Shown here piece after piece: positions 1 to 15,170 of a stretch of 64,000 bases of DNA. The notes below the pieces were generated by a model. The model saw nothing but the letters and a program-made list of their open reading frames with translations, made no database searches and was not told where the DNA came from. This DNA is from Archivesica marissinica (lineage: Eukaryota > Mollusca > Bivalvia > Venerida > Vesicomyidae): NCBI GenBank assembly GCA_014843695.1, contig CM026391.1, positions 19,358,871-19,422,870 on the forward strand. The letters are read 5' to 3'. Numbering within the stretch: the first letter of the stretch is position 1; each line of letters starts with the position of its first letter. A program made the translations under genes and the position numbers.

Positions 1-3000
1 CCCCAAGTGTGCATTATTTGACAATTTAACAACCAGACTTCAATGGTGTGCAGAGAGTTAAGCCCCAAGTGTACCTTAGATGCCAATTTAGCCACCTAAC
101 TTCAATGGTGTACAGATAGTTAAGCCTCAAGTGTGCGTTAGATGACAGTTTAGCCACCTGACTTCAATGGTGTGCAGATAGTTATGCCCCAAGTGTGCCT
201 TAGATGACAGTTTAGCCACCTGACTTCAATGATGTGCAGATAGTTAAACCCCAAGTGTACATTAGATGACAGTTTAGCAACCTGACTTCAATGGTGTGCA
301 GATAGTTAAACCCCAAGTGTGCATTATATGACAATTTAACAACCAGACTTCAATGGTGTGCAGATAGTTAAGCCCCAAGTGTACCTTAGATGCCAATTTA
401 GCCACCTAACTTCAATGGTGTACAGATAGTTAAGCCTCAAGTGTGGGTTAGATGACAATTTAGCCACCTGACTTCAATGGTGTGCAGATAGTTATGCCCC
501 AAGTGTGCCTTAGATGACAGTTTAGCCACCTGACTTCAATGGTGTGCAGATAGCTAAGCCCAAAGTGTACGTTAGATGACAGTTTAGTCACCTGACTTCA
601 ATGATGTACAGATAGTTAAGCTTCAAGTGTGCATTAGATGATAGTTTAGCCACCTGACTTCAATGATGTGCAGATAGTTAAACCCCAAGTGTGAGTTAGA
701 TGACAATTTAGCCACCTGACTTCAATGGTGTACAGATAGTTAAGCCTCAAGTGTGCGTTAGATGACAGTTTAGCCACCTGACTTCAATGGTGTGCAGATA
801 GTTAAGCCCCATGTGTGCATTAAATGACAGTTTAGCCACCTGACTTCAATGGTGTACATATATTTAATCCCCAAGTGAGCATTATTTGACAATTTAACAA
901 CCTGACTTCAATGGTGTGCAGATAGTTAAGCCCCAAGTGTGCATTATTTGACAATTTAACAATCTGACTTCAATGATGTGCAGAAAGTTATGCGACAAGT
1001 GTGCGTTATATGACAATTTAGCCACCTGACTTCAATGGTATGCATACAGTTATGCCCCAAGTGTGCATTAGACGACAATTTAGCCACCTGACTTCAATGG
1101 TGTGCAGATAGTTAAGCCTCAAGTGTGAGTTAGATGACAGTTTAGTCACCTGACTTCAATGATGTACAGATATTTAAGCTTCAAGTGTGCGTTAAATGAT
1201 AGCTTAGCCCCCTGACTTTAATGATGTGCAGAAATTTAAACCCCAAGTGTGAGTTAGATGACAATTTAGTTAGCCACCTGACTTCAATGGTGTGCAGATA
1301 GTTAAGCCCAAAGTGTGAGTGAGATGACAATTTAGCCACCTGACTTCAATGGTGTACAGATAGTTAAGCCTCAAGTGTGTGTTAGATGACAGTTTAGCCA
1401 CCTGACTTCAATGGTGTGCAGATAGTTATGCCCCAAGTGTGCCTTAGATGACAGTTTAGCCACCTGACTTCAATGATGTACAGATAGTTAAACCCCAAGT
1501 GTACGTTAGATGACAGATTAGCCACCTGACTTCAATGGTGTGCATATATTTAAACCCAAGTGTGCATTATTTGACAATTTAACAAGCAGACTTCAATGTT
1601 GTGCAGAGAGTTAAGCCCCAAGTGTACCTTAGATGCCAATTTAGCCACCTAACTTCAATGGTGTACAGATAGTTAAGCCTCAAGTGTGCGTTAGATGACA
1701 GTTTAGCCACCTGACTTCACTGGTGTGCAGATAGTTATGCCCCAAGTGTGCCTTAGATGACAGTTTAGCCACCTGACTTCAATGGTGTGCAGAGAGCTTA
1801 GCCCAAAGTGTATGTTAGATGACAGTTTAGTCACCTGACTTCAATGATGTACAGATAGTTAAGCTTCAAGTGTGCATTAGATGATAGTTTAGCCACCTGA
1901 CTTCAATGATGTGCAGATAGTTAAACCCCAAGTGTGAGTTAGATGACAATTTAGCCACCTGACTTCAATGGTGTACAGATAGTTAAGCCTCAAGTGTGCG
2001 TTAGATGACAGTTTAGCCTCCTGACTTCAATGGTGTGTAGATAGTTAAGCCCCATGTGTGCATTAAATGACAGTTTAGCCATCTGACTTCAATGGTGTAC
2101 ATATATTTAATCCCCAAGTGTGCATTATTTGACAATTTAACAAACTGACTTCAATGGTGTGCATATAGTTAAGCCCCAAGTGTACGTTAGATGACAATTT
2201 AGCCACCTGACTTCAGTGGTGTGCATATATATAAACCCCAAGTGTGCATTATTTGACAATTTAACAACCAGACTTCAATGGTGTGCAGAGAGTTAAGCCC
2301 CAAGTGTACCTTAGATGCCAATTTAGCCACCTAACTTCAATGGTGTACAGATAGTTAAGCCTCAAGTGTGCGTTAGATGACAGTTTAGCCACCTGACTTC
2401 AATGGTGTGCAGATAGTTATGCCCCAATTGTGCCTTAGATGACAGTTTAGCCACCTGACTTCAATGATGTGCAGATAGTTAAACCCCAAGTGTACGTTAG
2501 ATGACAGATTAGCCACCTGACTTCAATGGTGTGCATATATTTAAACCCCAAGTGTGCATTATTTGATAATTTAACAAGCAGACTTCAATGGTGTGCAGAG
2601 AGTTAAGCCCCAAGTGTACCTTAGATGCCAATTTAGCCACCTAACTTCAATGGTGTACAGATAGTTAAGCCTCAAGTGTGGGTTAGATGACAATTTAGCC
2701 ACCTGACTTCAATGGTGTGCAGATAGTTATGCCCCAAGTGTGCCTTAGATGACAGTTTAGCCACCTGACTTCAATGGTGTGCAGAGAGCTTAGCCCAAAG
2801 TGTACGTTAGATGACAGTTTAGTCACCTGACTTCAATGATGTACAAATAGTTAAGCTTCAAGTGTGCATTAGATGATAGTTTAGCCACCTGACTTCAATG
2901 ATGTGCAGATAGTTAAACCCCAAGTGTGAGTTAGATGACAATTTAGCCACCTGACTTCAATGGTGTACAGATAGTTAAGCCTCAAGTGTGCGTTAGATGA

Positions 3001-6000
3001 CAGTTTAGCCACCTGACTTCAATGGTGTGCAGATAGTTAAGCTCCATGTGTGCATTAAATGACAGTTTAGCCACCTGACTTCAATGGTGTACATATATTT
3101 AATCCCCAAGTGAGCATTATTTGACAATTTAACAACCTGACTTCACTGGTGTGCAGAGAGTTAAGCCCCAAGTGTGCATTATTTGACAATTTAACAATCT
3201 GACTTCAATGATGTGCAGAAAGTTATGCGACAAGTGTGCGTTATATGACAATTTAGCCACCTGACTTCAATGGTATGCATACAGTTATGCCCCAAGTGTG
3301 CATTAGACGACAATTTAGCCACCTGACTTCAATGGTGTGCAGATAGTTAAGCCTCAAGTGTGAGTTAGATGACAGTTTAGTCACCTGACTTCAATGATGT
3401 ACAGATATTTAAGCTTCAAGTGTGCGTTAAATGATAGCTTAGCCCCCTGACTTTAATGATGTGCAGAAATTTAATCCCCAAGTGTGAGTTAGATGACAAT
3501 TTAGCCACCTGACTTCAATGGTGTGCAGATAGTTAAGCCCAAAGTGTGAGTGAGATGACAATTTAGCCACCTGACTTCAATGGTGTACAGATAGTTAAGC
3601 CTCAAGTGTGTGTTAGATGACAGTTTAGCCACCTGACTTCAATGGTGTGCAGATAGTTATGCCCCAAGTGTGCCTTAGATGACAGTTTAGCCACCTGACT
3701 TCAATGATGTACAGATAGTTAAACCCCAAGTGTACGTTAGATGACAGATTAGCCACCTGACTTCAATGGTGTGCATATATTTAAACCCCAAGTGTGCATT
3801 ATTTGACAATTTAACAAGCAGACTTCAATGTTGTGCAGAGAGTTAAGCCCCAAGTGTACCTTAGATGCCAATTTAGCCACCTAACTTCAATGGTGTACAG
3901 ATAGTTAAGCCTCAAGTGTGCGTTAGATGACAGTTTAGCCACCTGACTTCAATGGTGTGCAGATAGTTATGCCCCAAGTGTGCCTTAGATGACAGTTTAG
4001 CCACCTGACTTCAATGGTGTGCAGAGAGCTTAGCCCAAAGTGTACGTTAGATGACAGTTTAGTCACCTGACTTCAATGATGTACAGATAGTTAAGCTTCA
4101 AGTGTGCATTAGATGATAGTTTAGCCACCTGACTTCAATGATGTGCAGATAGTTAAACCCCAAGTGTGAGTTAGATGACAATTTAGCCACCTGACTTCAA
4201 TGGTGTACAGATAGTTAAGCCTCAAGTGTGCGTTAGATGACAGTTTAGCCTCCTGACTTCAATGGTGTGCAGATAGTTAAGCCCCATGTGTGCATTAAAT
4301 GACAGTTTAGCCATCTGACTTCAATGGTGTACATATATTTAATCCCCAAGTGTGCATTATTTGACAATTTAACAAACTGACTTCAATGGTGTGCATATAG
4401 TTAAGCCCCAAGTGTACGTTAGATGACAATTTAGCCACCTGACTTCAGTGGTGTGCATATATATAAACCCCAAGTGTGCATTATTTGACAATTTAACAAC
4501 CAGACTTCAATGGTGTGCAGAGAGTTAAGCCCCAAGTGTACCTTAGATGCCAATTTAGCCACCTAACTTCAATGGTGTACAGATAGTTAAGCCTCAAGTG
4601 TGCGTTAGATGACAGTTTAGCCACCTGACTTCAATGGTGTGCAGATAGTTATGCCCCAAGTGTGCCTTAGATGACAGTTTAGCCACCTGACTTCAATGAT
4701 GTGCAGATAGTTAAACCCCAAGTGTACGTTAGATGACAGATTAGCCACCTGACTTCAATGGTGTGCATATATTTAAACCCCAAGTGTGCATTATTTGATA
4801 ATTTAACAAGCAGACTTCAATGGTGTGCAGAGAGTTAAGCCCCAAGTGTACCTTAGATGCCAATTTAGCCACCTAACTTCAATGGTGTACAGATAGTTAA
4901 GCCTCAAGTGTGGGTTAGATGACAATTTAGCCACCTGACTTCAATGGTGTGCAGATAGTTATGCCCCAAGTGTGCCTTAGATGACAGTTTAGCCACCTGA
5001 CTTCAATGGTGTGCAGAGAGCTTAGCCCAAAGTGTACGTTAGATGACAGTTTAGTCACCTGACTTCAATGATGTACAAATAGTTAAGCTTCAAGTGTGCA
5101 TTAGATGATAGTTTAGCCACCTGACCTCAATGATGTGCAGATAGTTAAACCCCAAGTGTGAGTTAGATGACAATTTAGCCACCTGACTTCAATGGTGTAC
5201 AGATAGTTAAGCCTCAAGTGTGCGTTAGATGACAGTTTAGCCACCTGACTTCAATGGTGTGCAGATAGTTAAGCTCCATGTGTGCATTAAATGACAGTTT
5301 AGCCACCTGACTTCAATGGTGTACATATATTTAATCCCCAAGTGAGCATTATTTGACAATTTAACAACCTGACTTCACTGGTGTGCAGAGAGTTAAGCCC
5401 CAAGTGTGCATTATTTGACAATTTAACAATCTGACTTCAATGATGTGCAGAAAGTTATGCGACAAGTGTGCGTTATATGACAATTTAGCCACCTGACTTC
5501 AATGGTATGCATACAGTTATGCCCCAAGTGTGCATTAGACGACAATTTAGCCACCTGACTTCAATGGTGTGCAGATAGTTAAGCCTCAAGTGTGAGTTAG
5601 ATGACAGTTTAGTCACCTGACTTCAATGATGTACAGATATTTAAGCTTCAAGTGTGCGTTAAATGATAGCTTAGCCCCCTGACTTTAATGATGTGCAGAA
5701 ATTTAATCCCCAAGTGTGAGTTAGATGACAATTTAGTTAGCCACCTGACTTCAATGGTGTGCAGATAGTTAAGCCCAAAGTGTGAGTGAGATGACAATTT
5801 AGCCACCTGACTTCAATGGTGTACAGATAGTTAAGCCTCAAGTGTGTGTTAGATGACAGTTTAGCCACCTGACTTCAATGGTGTGCAGATAGTTATGCCC
5901 CAAGTGTGCCTTAGATGACAGTTTAGCCACCTGACTTCAATGATGTACAGATAGTTAAACCCCAAGTGTACGTTAGATGACAGATTAGCCACCTGACTTC

Positions 6001-6735
6001 AATGGTGTGCATATATTTAAACCCCAAGTGTGCATTATTTGACAATTTAACAAGCAGACTTCAATGTTGTGCAGAGAGTTAAGCCCCAAGTGTACCTTAG
6101 ATGCCAATTTAGCCACCTAACTTCAATGGTGTACAGATAGTTAAGCCTCAAGTGTGCGTTAGATGACAGTTTAGCCACCTGACTTCACTGGTGTGCAGAT
6201 AGTTATGCCCCAAGTGTGCCTTAGATGACAGTTTAGCCACCTGACTTCAATGGTGTGCAGAGAGCTTAGCCCAAAGTGTATGTTAGATGACAGTTTAGTC
6301 ACCTGACTTCAATGATGTACAGATAGTTAAGCTTCAAGTGTGCATTAGATGATAGTTTAGCCACCTGACTTCAATGATGTGCAGATAGTTAAACCCCAAG
6401 TGTGAGTTAGATGACAATTTAGCCACCTGACTTCAATGGTGTACAGATAGTTAAGCCTCAAGTGTGCGTTAGATGACAGTTTAGCCACCTGACTTCAATG
6501 GTGTGCAGATAGTTAAGCCCCATGTGTGCATTAAATGACAGTTTAGCCATCTGACTTCAATGGTGTACATATATTTAGTCCCCAAGTGTGCATTATTTGA
6601 CAATTTAACAAACTGACTTCAATGGTGTGCATATAGTTAAGCCCCAAGTGTACGTTAGATGACAATTTAGCCACCTGACTTCAGTGGTGTGCATATATAT
6701 AAACCCCAAGTGTGCATTATTTGACAATTTAACAA
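1..6735. repeat. 36-monomer higher-order repeat (about 2,232 bp)
   Basis: Blocks of 36 monomers recur: the diagnostic word CTTCAATGTTGTGCAGAGAG lies at 1591, 3823 and 6059. The first spacing is exactly 2,232 bp (36 x 62). The second is 2,236 because the block contains a 4-bp insertion (TTAGTTAG for TTAG, near 5735). Position 1 aligns with 2236. The third copy leaves the pattern near 6740, jumping to the sequence seen near 5370, which looks like an unequal-exchange deletion. Confidence 0.88.
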
Positions 6736-9700
6736 CCTGACTTCACTGGTGTGCAGAGAGTTAAGCCCCAAGTGTGCATTATTTGACAATTTAACAATCT
6801 GACTTCAATGATGTGCAGAAAGTTATGCGACAGGTGTGCGTTATATGACAATTTAGCCACCTGACTTCAATGGTATGCATACAGTTATGCCCCAAGTGTG
6901 CATTAGACGACAATTTAGCCACCTGACTTCAATGGTGTGCAGATAGTTAAGCCTCAAGTGTGAGTTAGATGACAGTTTAGTCACCTGACTTCAATGATGT
7001 ACAGATAGTTAAGCTTCAAGTGTGCATTAGATGATAGTTTAGCCACCTGACTTCAATGATGTGCAGATAGTTAAACCCCAAGTGTGAGTTAGATGACAAT
7101 TTAGCCACCTGACTTCAATGGTGTACAGATAGTTAAGCCTCAAGTGTGCGTTAGATGACAGTTTAGCCACCTGACTTCAATGGTGTGCAGATAGTTAAGC
7201 CCCATGTGTGCATTAAATGACAGTTTAGCCACCTGACTTCAATGGTGTACATATATTTAATCCCCAAGTGTGCATTATTTGACAATTTAACAAACTGACT
7301 TCAATGGTGTGCATATAGTTAAGCCCCAAGTGTACGTTAGATGACAATTTAGCCACCTGACTTCAATGGTGTGCATATATTTAAACCCCAAATGTGCATT
7401 ATTTGACAATTTAACAACCAGACTTCAATGGTTTGCAGAGAGTTAAGCCTCAAGTGTGCGTTAGATGACAGTTTAGCCACCTGACTTCAATGGTGTGCAG
7501 ATAGTTATGCCCCAAGTGTGCACTAGACGAGAGTTTAGCCACCTGACTTCAGTGGTGTGGAGATAGTTATGCCCAAAGTGTGCGTTGGATGACAGTTTAG
7601 TCACATGGCTGCAATGATGTACAGATAGATAAGCTTCAATTGTGCGTTAGATGATATTTTAGCCACCTGACTTCAATGATGTGCAGATAGTTAAACCCCA
7701 AGTGTACGTTAGATGACAGATTAGCCTCCTGACTTCAATGGTGTGCATATATTTAAACCCCAAATGTGCATTATTTGACAATTTAACAACCAGACTTCAA
7801 TGGTGTGCAGAGAGTTACGCCCCAAGTGTGCGTTAGATGACAGTTTAGCCACCTGACTTCAATGGTGTGCAGATAGTTATGCCCCAAGTGTGCATTAGAC
7901 GACAGTTTAGCCACCTGACTTCAATGGTGTGCAGATAGTTATGCCCCAAGTGTGCATTGGACGACAGTTTAGCCACCTGACTTCAATGGTGTGCAGATAG
8001 TTATGCCCCAAGTGTGCGTAGATGACAGTTTAGCCACCTGACTTCAATGGTGTACAGATAGTTAAGCCTCAAGTGTGCGTTAGATGACAGTTTAGCCACC
8101 TGACTTCAATGGTGTGCAGATAGTTATGCCCCAAGTGTGCATTAGATGACAGTTTAGCCACCTGACTTCAATGGTGTGCAGATAGTTAACCCCAAGTGTA
8201 CGTTAGATGACGATTTAGCCACTGACTTCAATGGTGTGCAGATATTTAAACCCCAAATGTGCATTATTTGACAATTTAACAACCAGACTTCAATGGTGTG
8301 CAGAGAGTTACGCCTCAAGTGTGCGTTAGATGACAGTTTAGCCACCTGACTTCAATGGTGTGCAGATAGTTATGCCCCAAGTGTGCACTAGACGAGAGTT
8401 TAGCCACCTGACTTCAGTGGTGTGGAGATAGTTATGCCCAAAGTGTGCATTGGATGACAGTTTAGTCACATGGCTGCAATGATGTACAGATAGATAAGCT
8501 TCAATTGTGCGTTAGATGATATTTTAGCCACCTGACTTCAATGATGTGCAGATAGTTAAACCCCAAGTGTACGTTAGATGACAGATTAGCCACCTGACTT
8601 CAATGGTGTGCATATATTTAAACCCCAAGTGTGCATTATTTGACAATTTAACAACCAGACTTCAATGGTGTGCAGAGAGTTAAGCCCCAAGTGTACCTTA
8701 GATGCCAATTTAGCCACCTAACTTCAATGGTGTACAGATAGTTATGCCCCAAGTGTGCCTTAGATGACAGTTTAGCCACCTGACTTCAATGATGTGCAGA
8801 TAGTTAAACCCCAAGTGTACGTTAGATGACAGATTAGCCACCTGACTTCAATGGTGTGCAGATAGTTAAGCCCAAATTGTGAGTGAGATGACAATTTAGC
8901 CACCTGACTTCAATGGTGTACAGATAGTTAAGCCTCAAGTGTGCGTTAGATGACAGTTTAGCCACCTGACTTCAATGGTGTGCAGATAGTTATGCCCCAA
9001 GTGTGCCTTAGTTGACAGTTTAGCCACCTGACTTCAATGATGTGCAGATAGTTAAACCCCAAGTGTACGTTAGATGACAGATTAGCCACCTGACTTCAAT
9101 GGTGTGCATATATTTAAACCCCAAGTGTGCATTATTTGACAATTTAACAAGCAGACTTCAATGGTGTGCAGAGAGTTAAGCCGAAAGTGTACCTTAGATG
9201 CCAATTTAGCCACCTAACTTCAATGGTGTACAGATAGTTAAGCCTCAATTGTGCGTTAAATGACAGATTAGCCACCTGACATCAATGGTGTGCAGATAGT
9301 TATGCCCCAAGTGTGCCTTAGATGACAGTTTAGCCACCTGACCTCAATGGTGTGCAGAGAGCTTAGCCCAAAGTGTACGTTAGATGACAGTTTAGTCACC
9401 TGACTTCAATGATGTGCAGATAGTTAAACCCCAAGTGTGAGTTAGATGACAATTTAGCCACCTGACTTCAATGGTGTACAGATAGTTAAGCCTCAAGTGT
9501 GCGTTAGATGACAGTTTAGCCACCTGACTTCAATGGTGTGCAGATAGTTAAGCCCCATGTGTGCATTAAATGACAGTTTAGCCACCTGACTTCAATGGTG
9601 TACATATATTTAATCCCCAAGTGTGCATTATTTGACAATTTAACAAACTGACTTCAATGGTGTGCATATAGTTAAGCCCCAAGTGTACGTTAGATGACAA

Positions 9701-11041
9701 TTTAGCCACCTGACTTCAGTGGTGTGCATATATATAAACCCCAAGTGTGCATTATTTGACAATTTAACAACCTGACTTCACTGGTGTGCAGAGAGTTTAG
9801 CCCCAAGTGTGCATTATTTGACAATTTAACAATCTGACTTCAATGATGTGCAGAAAGTTATGCGACAAGTGTGAGTTAGATGAAAATTTAGCCACCTGAC
9901 ATCAATGGTGTGCAGATAGTTAAGCCCAAATTGTGAGTGAGATGACAATTTAGCCACCTGACTTCAATGGTGTACAGATAGTTAAGCCTCAAGTGTGCGT
10001 TAGATGACAGTTTAGCCACCTGACTTCAATGGTATGCAGATAGTTATGCCCCAAGTGTGCCTTAGTTGACAGTTTAGCCACCTGACTTCAATGATGTGGA
10101 GATAGTTAAACCCCAAGTGTACGTTAGATGACAGATTAGCCACCTGACTTCAATGGTGTGCATATATTTAAACCCCAAGTGTGCATTATTTGACAATTTA
10201 ACAAGCAGACTTCAATGGTGTGCAGAGAGTTAAGCCGCAAGTGTACCTTAGATGCCAATTTAGCCACCTGACATCAATGGTGTGCAGATAGTTATGCCCC
10301 AAGTGTGCCTTAGATGACAGTTTAGCCACCTGACCTCAATGGTGTGCAGATCGTTAGCCCCAAGTGTACGTTAGATGACAGTTTAGCCACCTGACTTCAA
10401 TGATGTACAGATAGTTAAACCCCAAGTGTGCATTAGATGACAGTTTAGCCACCTGACTTCAATGGTGTGCAGATAGTTAAGCCCCAATTGTGCATTAGAC
10501 GACAATTTAGCCACCTGACTTCAATGGTGTGCAGATAGTTAAACCCCAAGTGTGCGTTAGATGACAGTTTAGCCACCTGACTTCAATGGTGTGCAGATAG
10601 TTATGCCCAAAGTGTGCATTAGATGACAGTTTAGCCACCTGACTTCAATGGTGTGCAGATAGCTTAGCCCAAAGTGTGCGTTAGATGACAGTTTAGTCAC
10701 CTGACTTCAATGATGTACAGATAGTTAAGCTTCAAGTGTGCGTTAGATGACAGTTTAGCCACCTGACTTCAATGATGTGCAGATAGTTAAACCCCAAGTG
10801 TGAGTTAGATGACAGTTTAGCCACCTGACTTCAATGGTGTGCAGATATTTAAGCCCCAAGTGTGCATTATTTGACAATTTAACCACCTGACTTCAATGGT
10901 GTGCAGATAGTTAAACCCCAAGTGTACGTTAGATGACAAATTAGCCACCTGACTTCAATGGTGTGCATATATTTAAACCCCAAGTGTGCATTAGATGACA
11001 ATTTATCAACCTGACTTCAATGATGTACAGATAGTTAAGCC

Positions 11042-14000
11042 TCAAGTGTGCGTTAGATGACAGTTTAGCCACCTGACTTCAATGGTGTGCAGATAGTTAT
11101 GCCCCAATTGTGCATCAGACGACAGTTTAGCCATCTGACTTCAATGGTGTGCAGAGAGTTAAGCCCAAAGTATCCATTAGATGACAGTTTATTAACCTGA
11201 CTTCAATGATGTACATATAGTTAAGCTTCAAGTGTGCGTTAGATGACAATTTAGCCACCTGACTTCAATGGTGTACAGATCGTTGAGCCTCAAGTGTGCA
11301 TTAGATGACAGTTTAGCCACCTGACTTCAATGATGTGCAGATAGTTATGCCCCAAGTGTGCATTAGACGACAGTTTAGTCACCTGACTTCAATGGTGTGC
11401 AGATAGTTATGCCCAAAGTGTGCATTAGATGACAGCACAGTCACCTGATTTCAATGATATACAGATAGCTAAGCTTCAAGTGTGCCTTAGATGATAGGTT
11501 AGCCACCTGACTTCAATGGTATGCAGATAGTTAAGCCCCAAGTGTGCATTATTTGATCATTTAACAACCTGACTTCAATGTTGTGCATTAATTTAACCCC
11601 CAAGTGTGCATTATTTGACAATTTAACCACCTGACTTCAATGGTGTGCAGATAGTTATGCCCCAAGTGTGCACTAGACGAGAGTTTAGCCACCTGACTTC
11701 AGTGGTGTGGAGATAGTTATGCCCAAAGTGTGCGTTGGATGACAGTTTAGTCACATGGCTGCAATGATGTACAGATAGATAAGCTTCAATTGTGCGTTAG
11801 ATGATAGTTTAGCCACCTGACTTCAATGATGTGCAGATAGTTAAACCCCAAGTGTACGTTAGATGACAAATTAGCCTCCTGACTTCAATGGTGTGCATAT
11901 ATTTAAACCCCAAATGTGCATTATTTGACAATTTAACAACCAGACTTCAATGGTGTGCAGAGAGTTAAGCCTCAAGTGTGCGTTAGATAACAGTTTAGCC
12001 ACCTGACTTCAATGGTGTGCAGATAGTTATGCCCCAAGTGTGCACTAGACGAGAGTTTAGCCACCTGACTTCAGTGGTGTGGAGATAGTTATGCCCCAAG
12101 TGTGCCTTGGATGACAGTTTAGTCACATGGCTGCAATGATGTACAGATAGATAAGCTTCAATTGTGCGTTAGATGATATTTTAGCCACCTGACTTCAATG
12201 ATGTGCAGATAGTTAAACCCCAAGTGTACGTTAGATGACAGATTAGCCTCCTGACTTCAATGGTGTGCATATATTTAAACCCCAAATGTGCATTATTTGA
12301 CAATTTAACAACCAGACTTCAATGGTGTGCAGAGAGTTAAGACTCAAGTGTGCGTTAGATGACAGTTTAGCCACCTGACTTCAATGGTGTGCAGATAGTT
12401 ATGCCCAAAGTGTGCATTGGATGACAGTTTAGTCACATGGCTGCAATGATGTACACATAGATAAGCTTCAATTGTGCGTTAGATGATATTTTAGCCACCT
12501 GACTTCAATGATGTGCAGATAGTTAAACCCCAAGTGTACGTTAGATGACAGATTCGCCACCTGACTTCAATGGTGTGCATATATTTAAACCCCAAGTGTG
12601 CATTATTTGACAATTTAACAACCAGACTTCAATGGTGTGCAGAGAGTTAAGCCCCAAGTGTACCTTAGATGCCAATTTAGCCACCTAACTTCAATGGTGT
12701 ACAGATAGTTAAGCCTCAAGTGTGCGTTAGATGACAGTTTAGCCACCTGACTTCAATGGTGTGCAGATAGTTATGCCCCAAGTGTGCCTTAGATGACAGT
12801 TTAGCCACCTGACTTCAATGATGTGCAGATAGTTAAACCCCAAGTGTGCATTATTTGATAATTTAACAAGCAGACTTCAATGGTGTGCAGAGAGTTAAGC
12901 CCCAAGTGTACCTTAGATGCCAATTTAGCCACCTAACTTCAATGGTGTACAGATAGTTAAGCCTCAAGTGTGGGTTAGATGACAGTTTAGCCACCTGACT
13001 TCAATGGTGTGCAGATAGTTATGCCCATAGTGTGCCTTAGATGACAGTTTAGCCACCTGACTTCAATCGTGTGCAGAGAGCTTAGCCCAAAGTGTGCATT
13101 AGATGATAGTTTAGCCACCTGACTTCAATGATGTGCAGATAGTTAAACCCCAAGTGTGAGTTAGATGACAATTTAGCCACCTGACTTCAATGGTGTACAT
13201 ATATATAAACCCCAAGTGTGCATTATTTGACAATTTAACAAACTGACTTCAATGGTGTGCATATAGTTAAACCCCAAGTGTACGTTAGATGACAAATTAG
13301 CCTCCTGACTTCAATGGTGTGCATATATTTAAACCCCAAAGTGTGCATTAGATGACAGTTTATTAACCTGACTTCAATGATGTACATATAGTTAAGCTTC
13401 AAGTGTGCGTTAGATGACAATTTAGCCACCTGACTTCAATGGTGTACAGATCGTTGAGCCTCAAGTGTGCGTTAGATGACAGTTTAGCCACCTGACTTCA
13501 ATGATGTGCAGATAGTTATGCCACAAGTGTGCATTAGGCGACAGTTTAGTCACCTGACTTCAATGGTGTGCAGATAATTATGCCCAAAGTGTGCGTTAGA
13601 TGACAGTTTAGTCACCTGACTTCAATGATGTACAGATAGTTAAGCTTCAAGTGTGCGTTAGATGATAGTTTAACCACCTGACTTCAATCATGTGCAGATA
13701 GTTAAACCCCAAGTGTGAGTAAGATGACAATTTAGCCACCTGACTTCAATGGTGTACAGATAGTTAAGCCTCAAGTGTGCATTAGATGACAGTTTAGCCA
13801 CCTGACTTCAATGGTGTGCAGATAGTTATGCCCCAATTGTGCATCAGACGACAGTTTAGCCATCTGACTTCAATGGTGTGCAGAGAGTTAAGCCCAAAGT
13901 ATCCATTAGATGACAGTTTATTAACCTGACTTCAATGATGTACATATAGTTAAGCTTCAAGTGTGCGTTAGATGACAATTTAGCCACCTGACTTCAATGG

Positions 14001-15170
14001 TGTACAGATCGTTGAGCCTCAAGTGTGCATTAGATGACAGTTTAGCCACCTGACTTCAATGATGTGCAGATAGTTATGCCCCAAGTGTGCATTAGACGAC
14101 AGTTTAGTCACCTGACTTCAATGGTGTGCAGATAGTTATGCCCAAAGTGTGCATTAGATGACAGCACAGTCACCTGATTTCAATGATATACAGATAGCTA
14201 AGCTTCAAGTGTGCCTTAGATGATAGGTTAGCCACCTGACTTCAATGGTATGCAGATAGTTAAGCCCCAAGTGTGCATTATTTGATCATTTAACAACCTG
14301 ACTTCAATGTTGTGCATTAATTTAACCCCCAAGTGTGCATTATTTGACAATTTAACCACCTGACTTCAATGGTGTGCAGATAGTTATGCCCCAAGTGTGC
14401 ACTAGACGAGAGTTTAGCCACCTGACTTCAGTGGTGTGGAGATAGTTATGCCCCAAGTGTGCCTTGGATGACAGTTTAGTCACATGGCTGCAATGATGTA
14501 CAGATAGATAAGCTTCAATTGTGCGTTAGATGATATTTTAGCCACCTGACTTCAATGATGTGCAGATAGTTAAACCCCAAGTGTACGTTAGATGACAGAT
14601 TAGCCTCCTGACTTCAATGGTGTGCATATATTTAAACCCCAAATGTGCATTATTTGACAATTTAACAACCAGACTTCAATGGTGTGCAGAGAGTTAAGAC
14701 TCAAGTGTGCGTTAGATGACAGTTTAGCCACCTGACTTCAATGGTGTGCAGATAGTTATGCCCAAAGTGTGCATTGGATGACAGTTTAGTCACATGGCTG
14801 CAATGATGTACACATAGATAAGCTTCAATTGTGCGTTAGATGATATTTTAGCCACCTGACTTCAATGATGTGCAGATAGTTAAACCCCAAGTGTACGTTA
14901 GATGACAGATTCGCCACCTGACTTCAATGGTGTGCATATATTTAAACCCCAAGTGTGCATTATTTGACAATTTAACAACCAGACTTCAATGGTGTGCAGA
15001 GAGTTAAGCCCCAAGTGTACCTTAGATGCCAATTTAGCCACCTAACTTCAATGGTGTACAGATAGTTACGCCTCAAGTGTTCGTTAGATGACAGTTTAGC
15101 CACCTGACTTCAATGGTGTGCAGATAGTTATGCCCCAAGTGTGCCTTAGATGACAGTTTAGCCACCTGAC
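11042..15170. repeat. 44-monomer higher-order repeat (about 2,729 bp), second copy with internal deletion
   Basis: The rare word GACAGCACAG occurs at 11431 and 14160, and CCCCAATTGTGCATCAGACG at 11102 and 13831; both pairs are 2,729 bp apart, about 44 monomers. From about 14400 the second copy follows the sequence starting at 12043 rather than 11671. This means 372 bp (6 monomers) have been lost. Similarity fades near 15170. The outer limits are approximate. Confidence 0.8.

Noticed and set aside
8154..13429. Minus-strand open frames of about 63 residues inside the 62-bp satellite (also at 57460 and 62541)
   Set aside because: They are translations of tandem monomers that shift frame every unit. 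They recur only because the satellite segment recurs.
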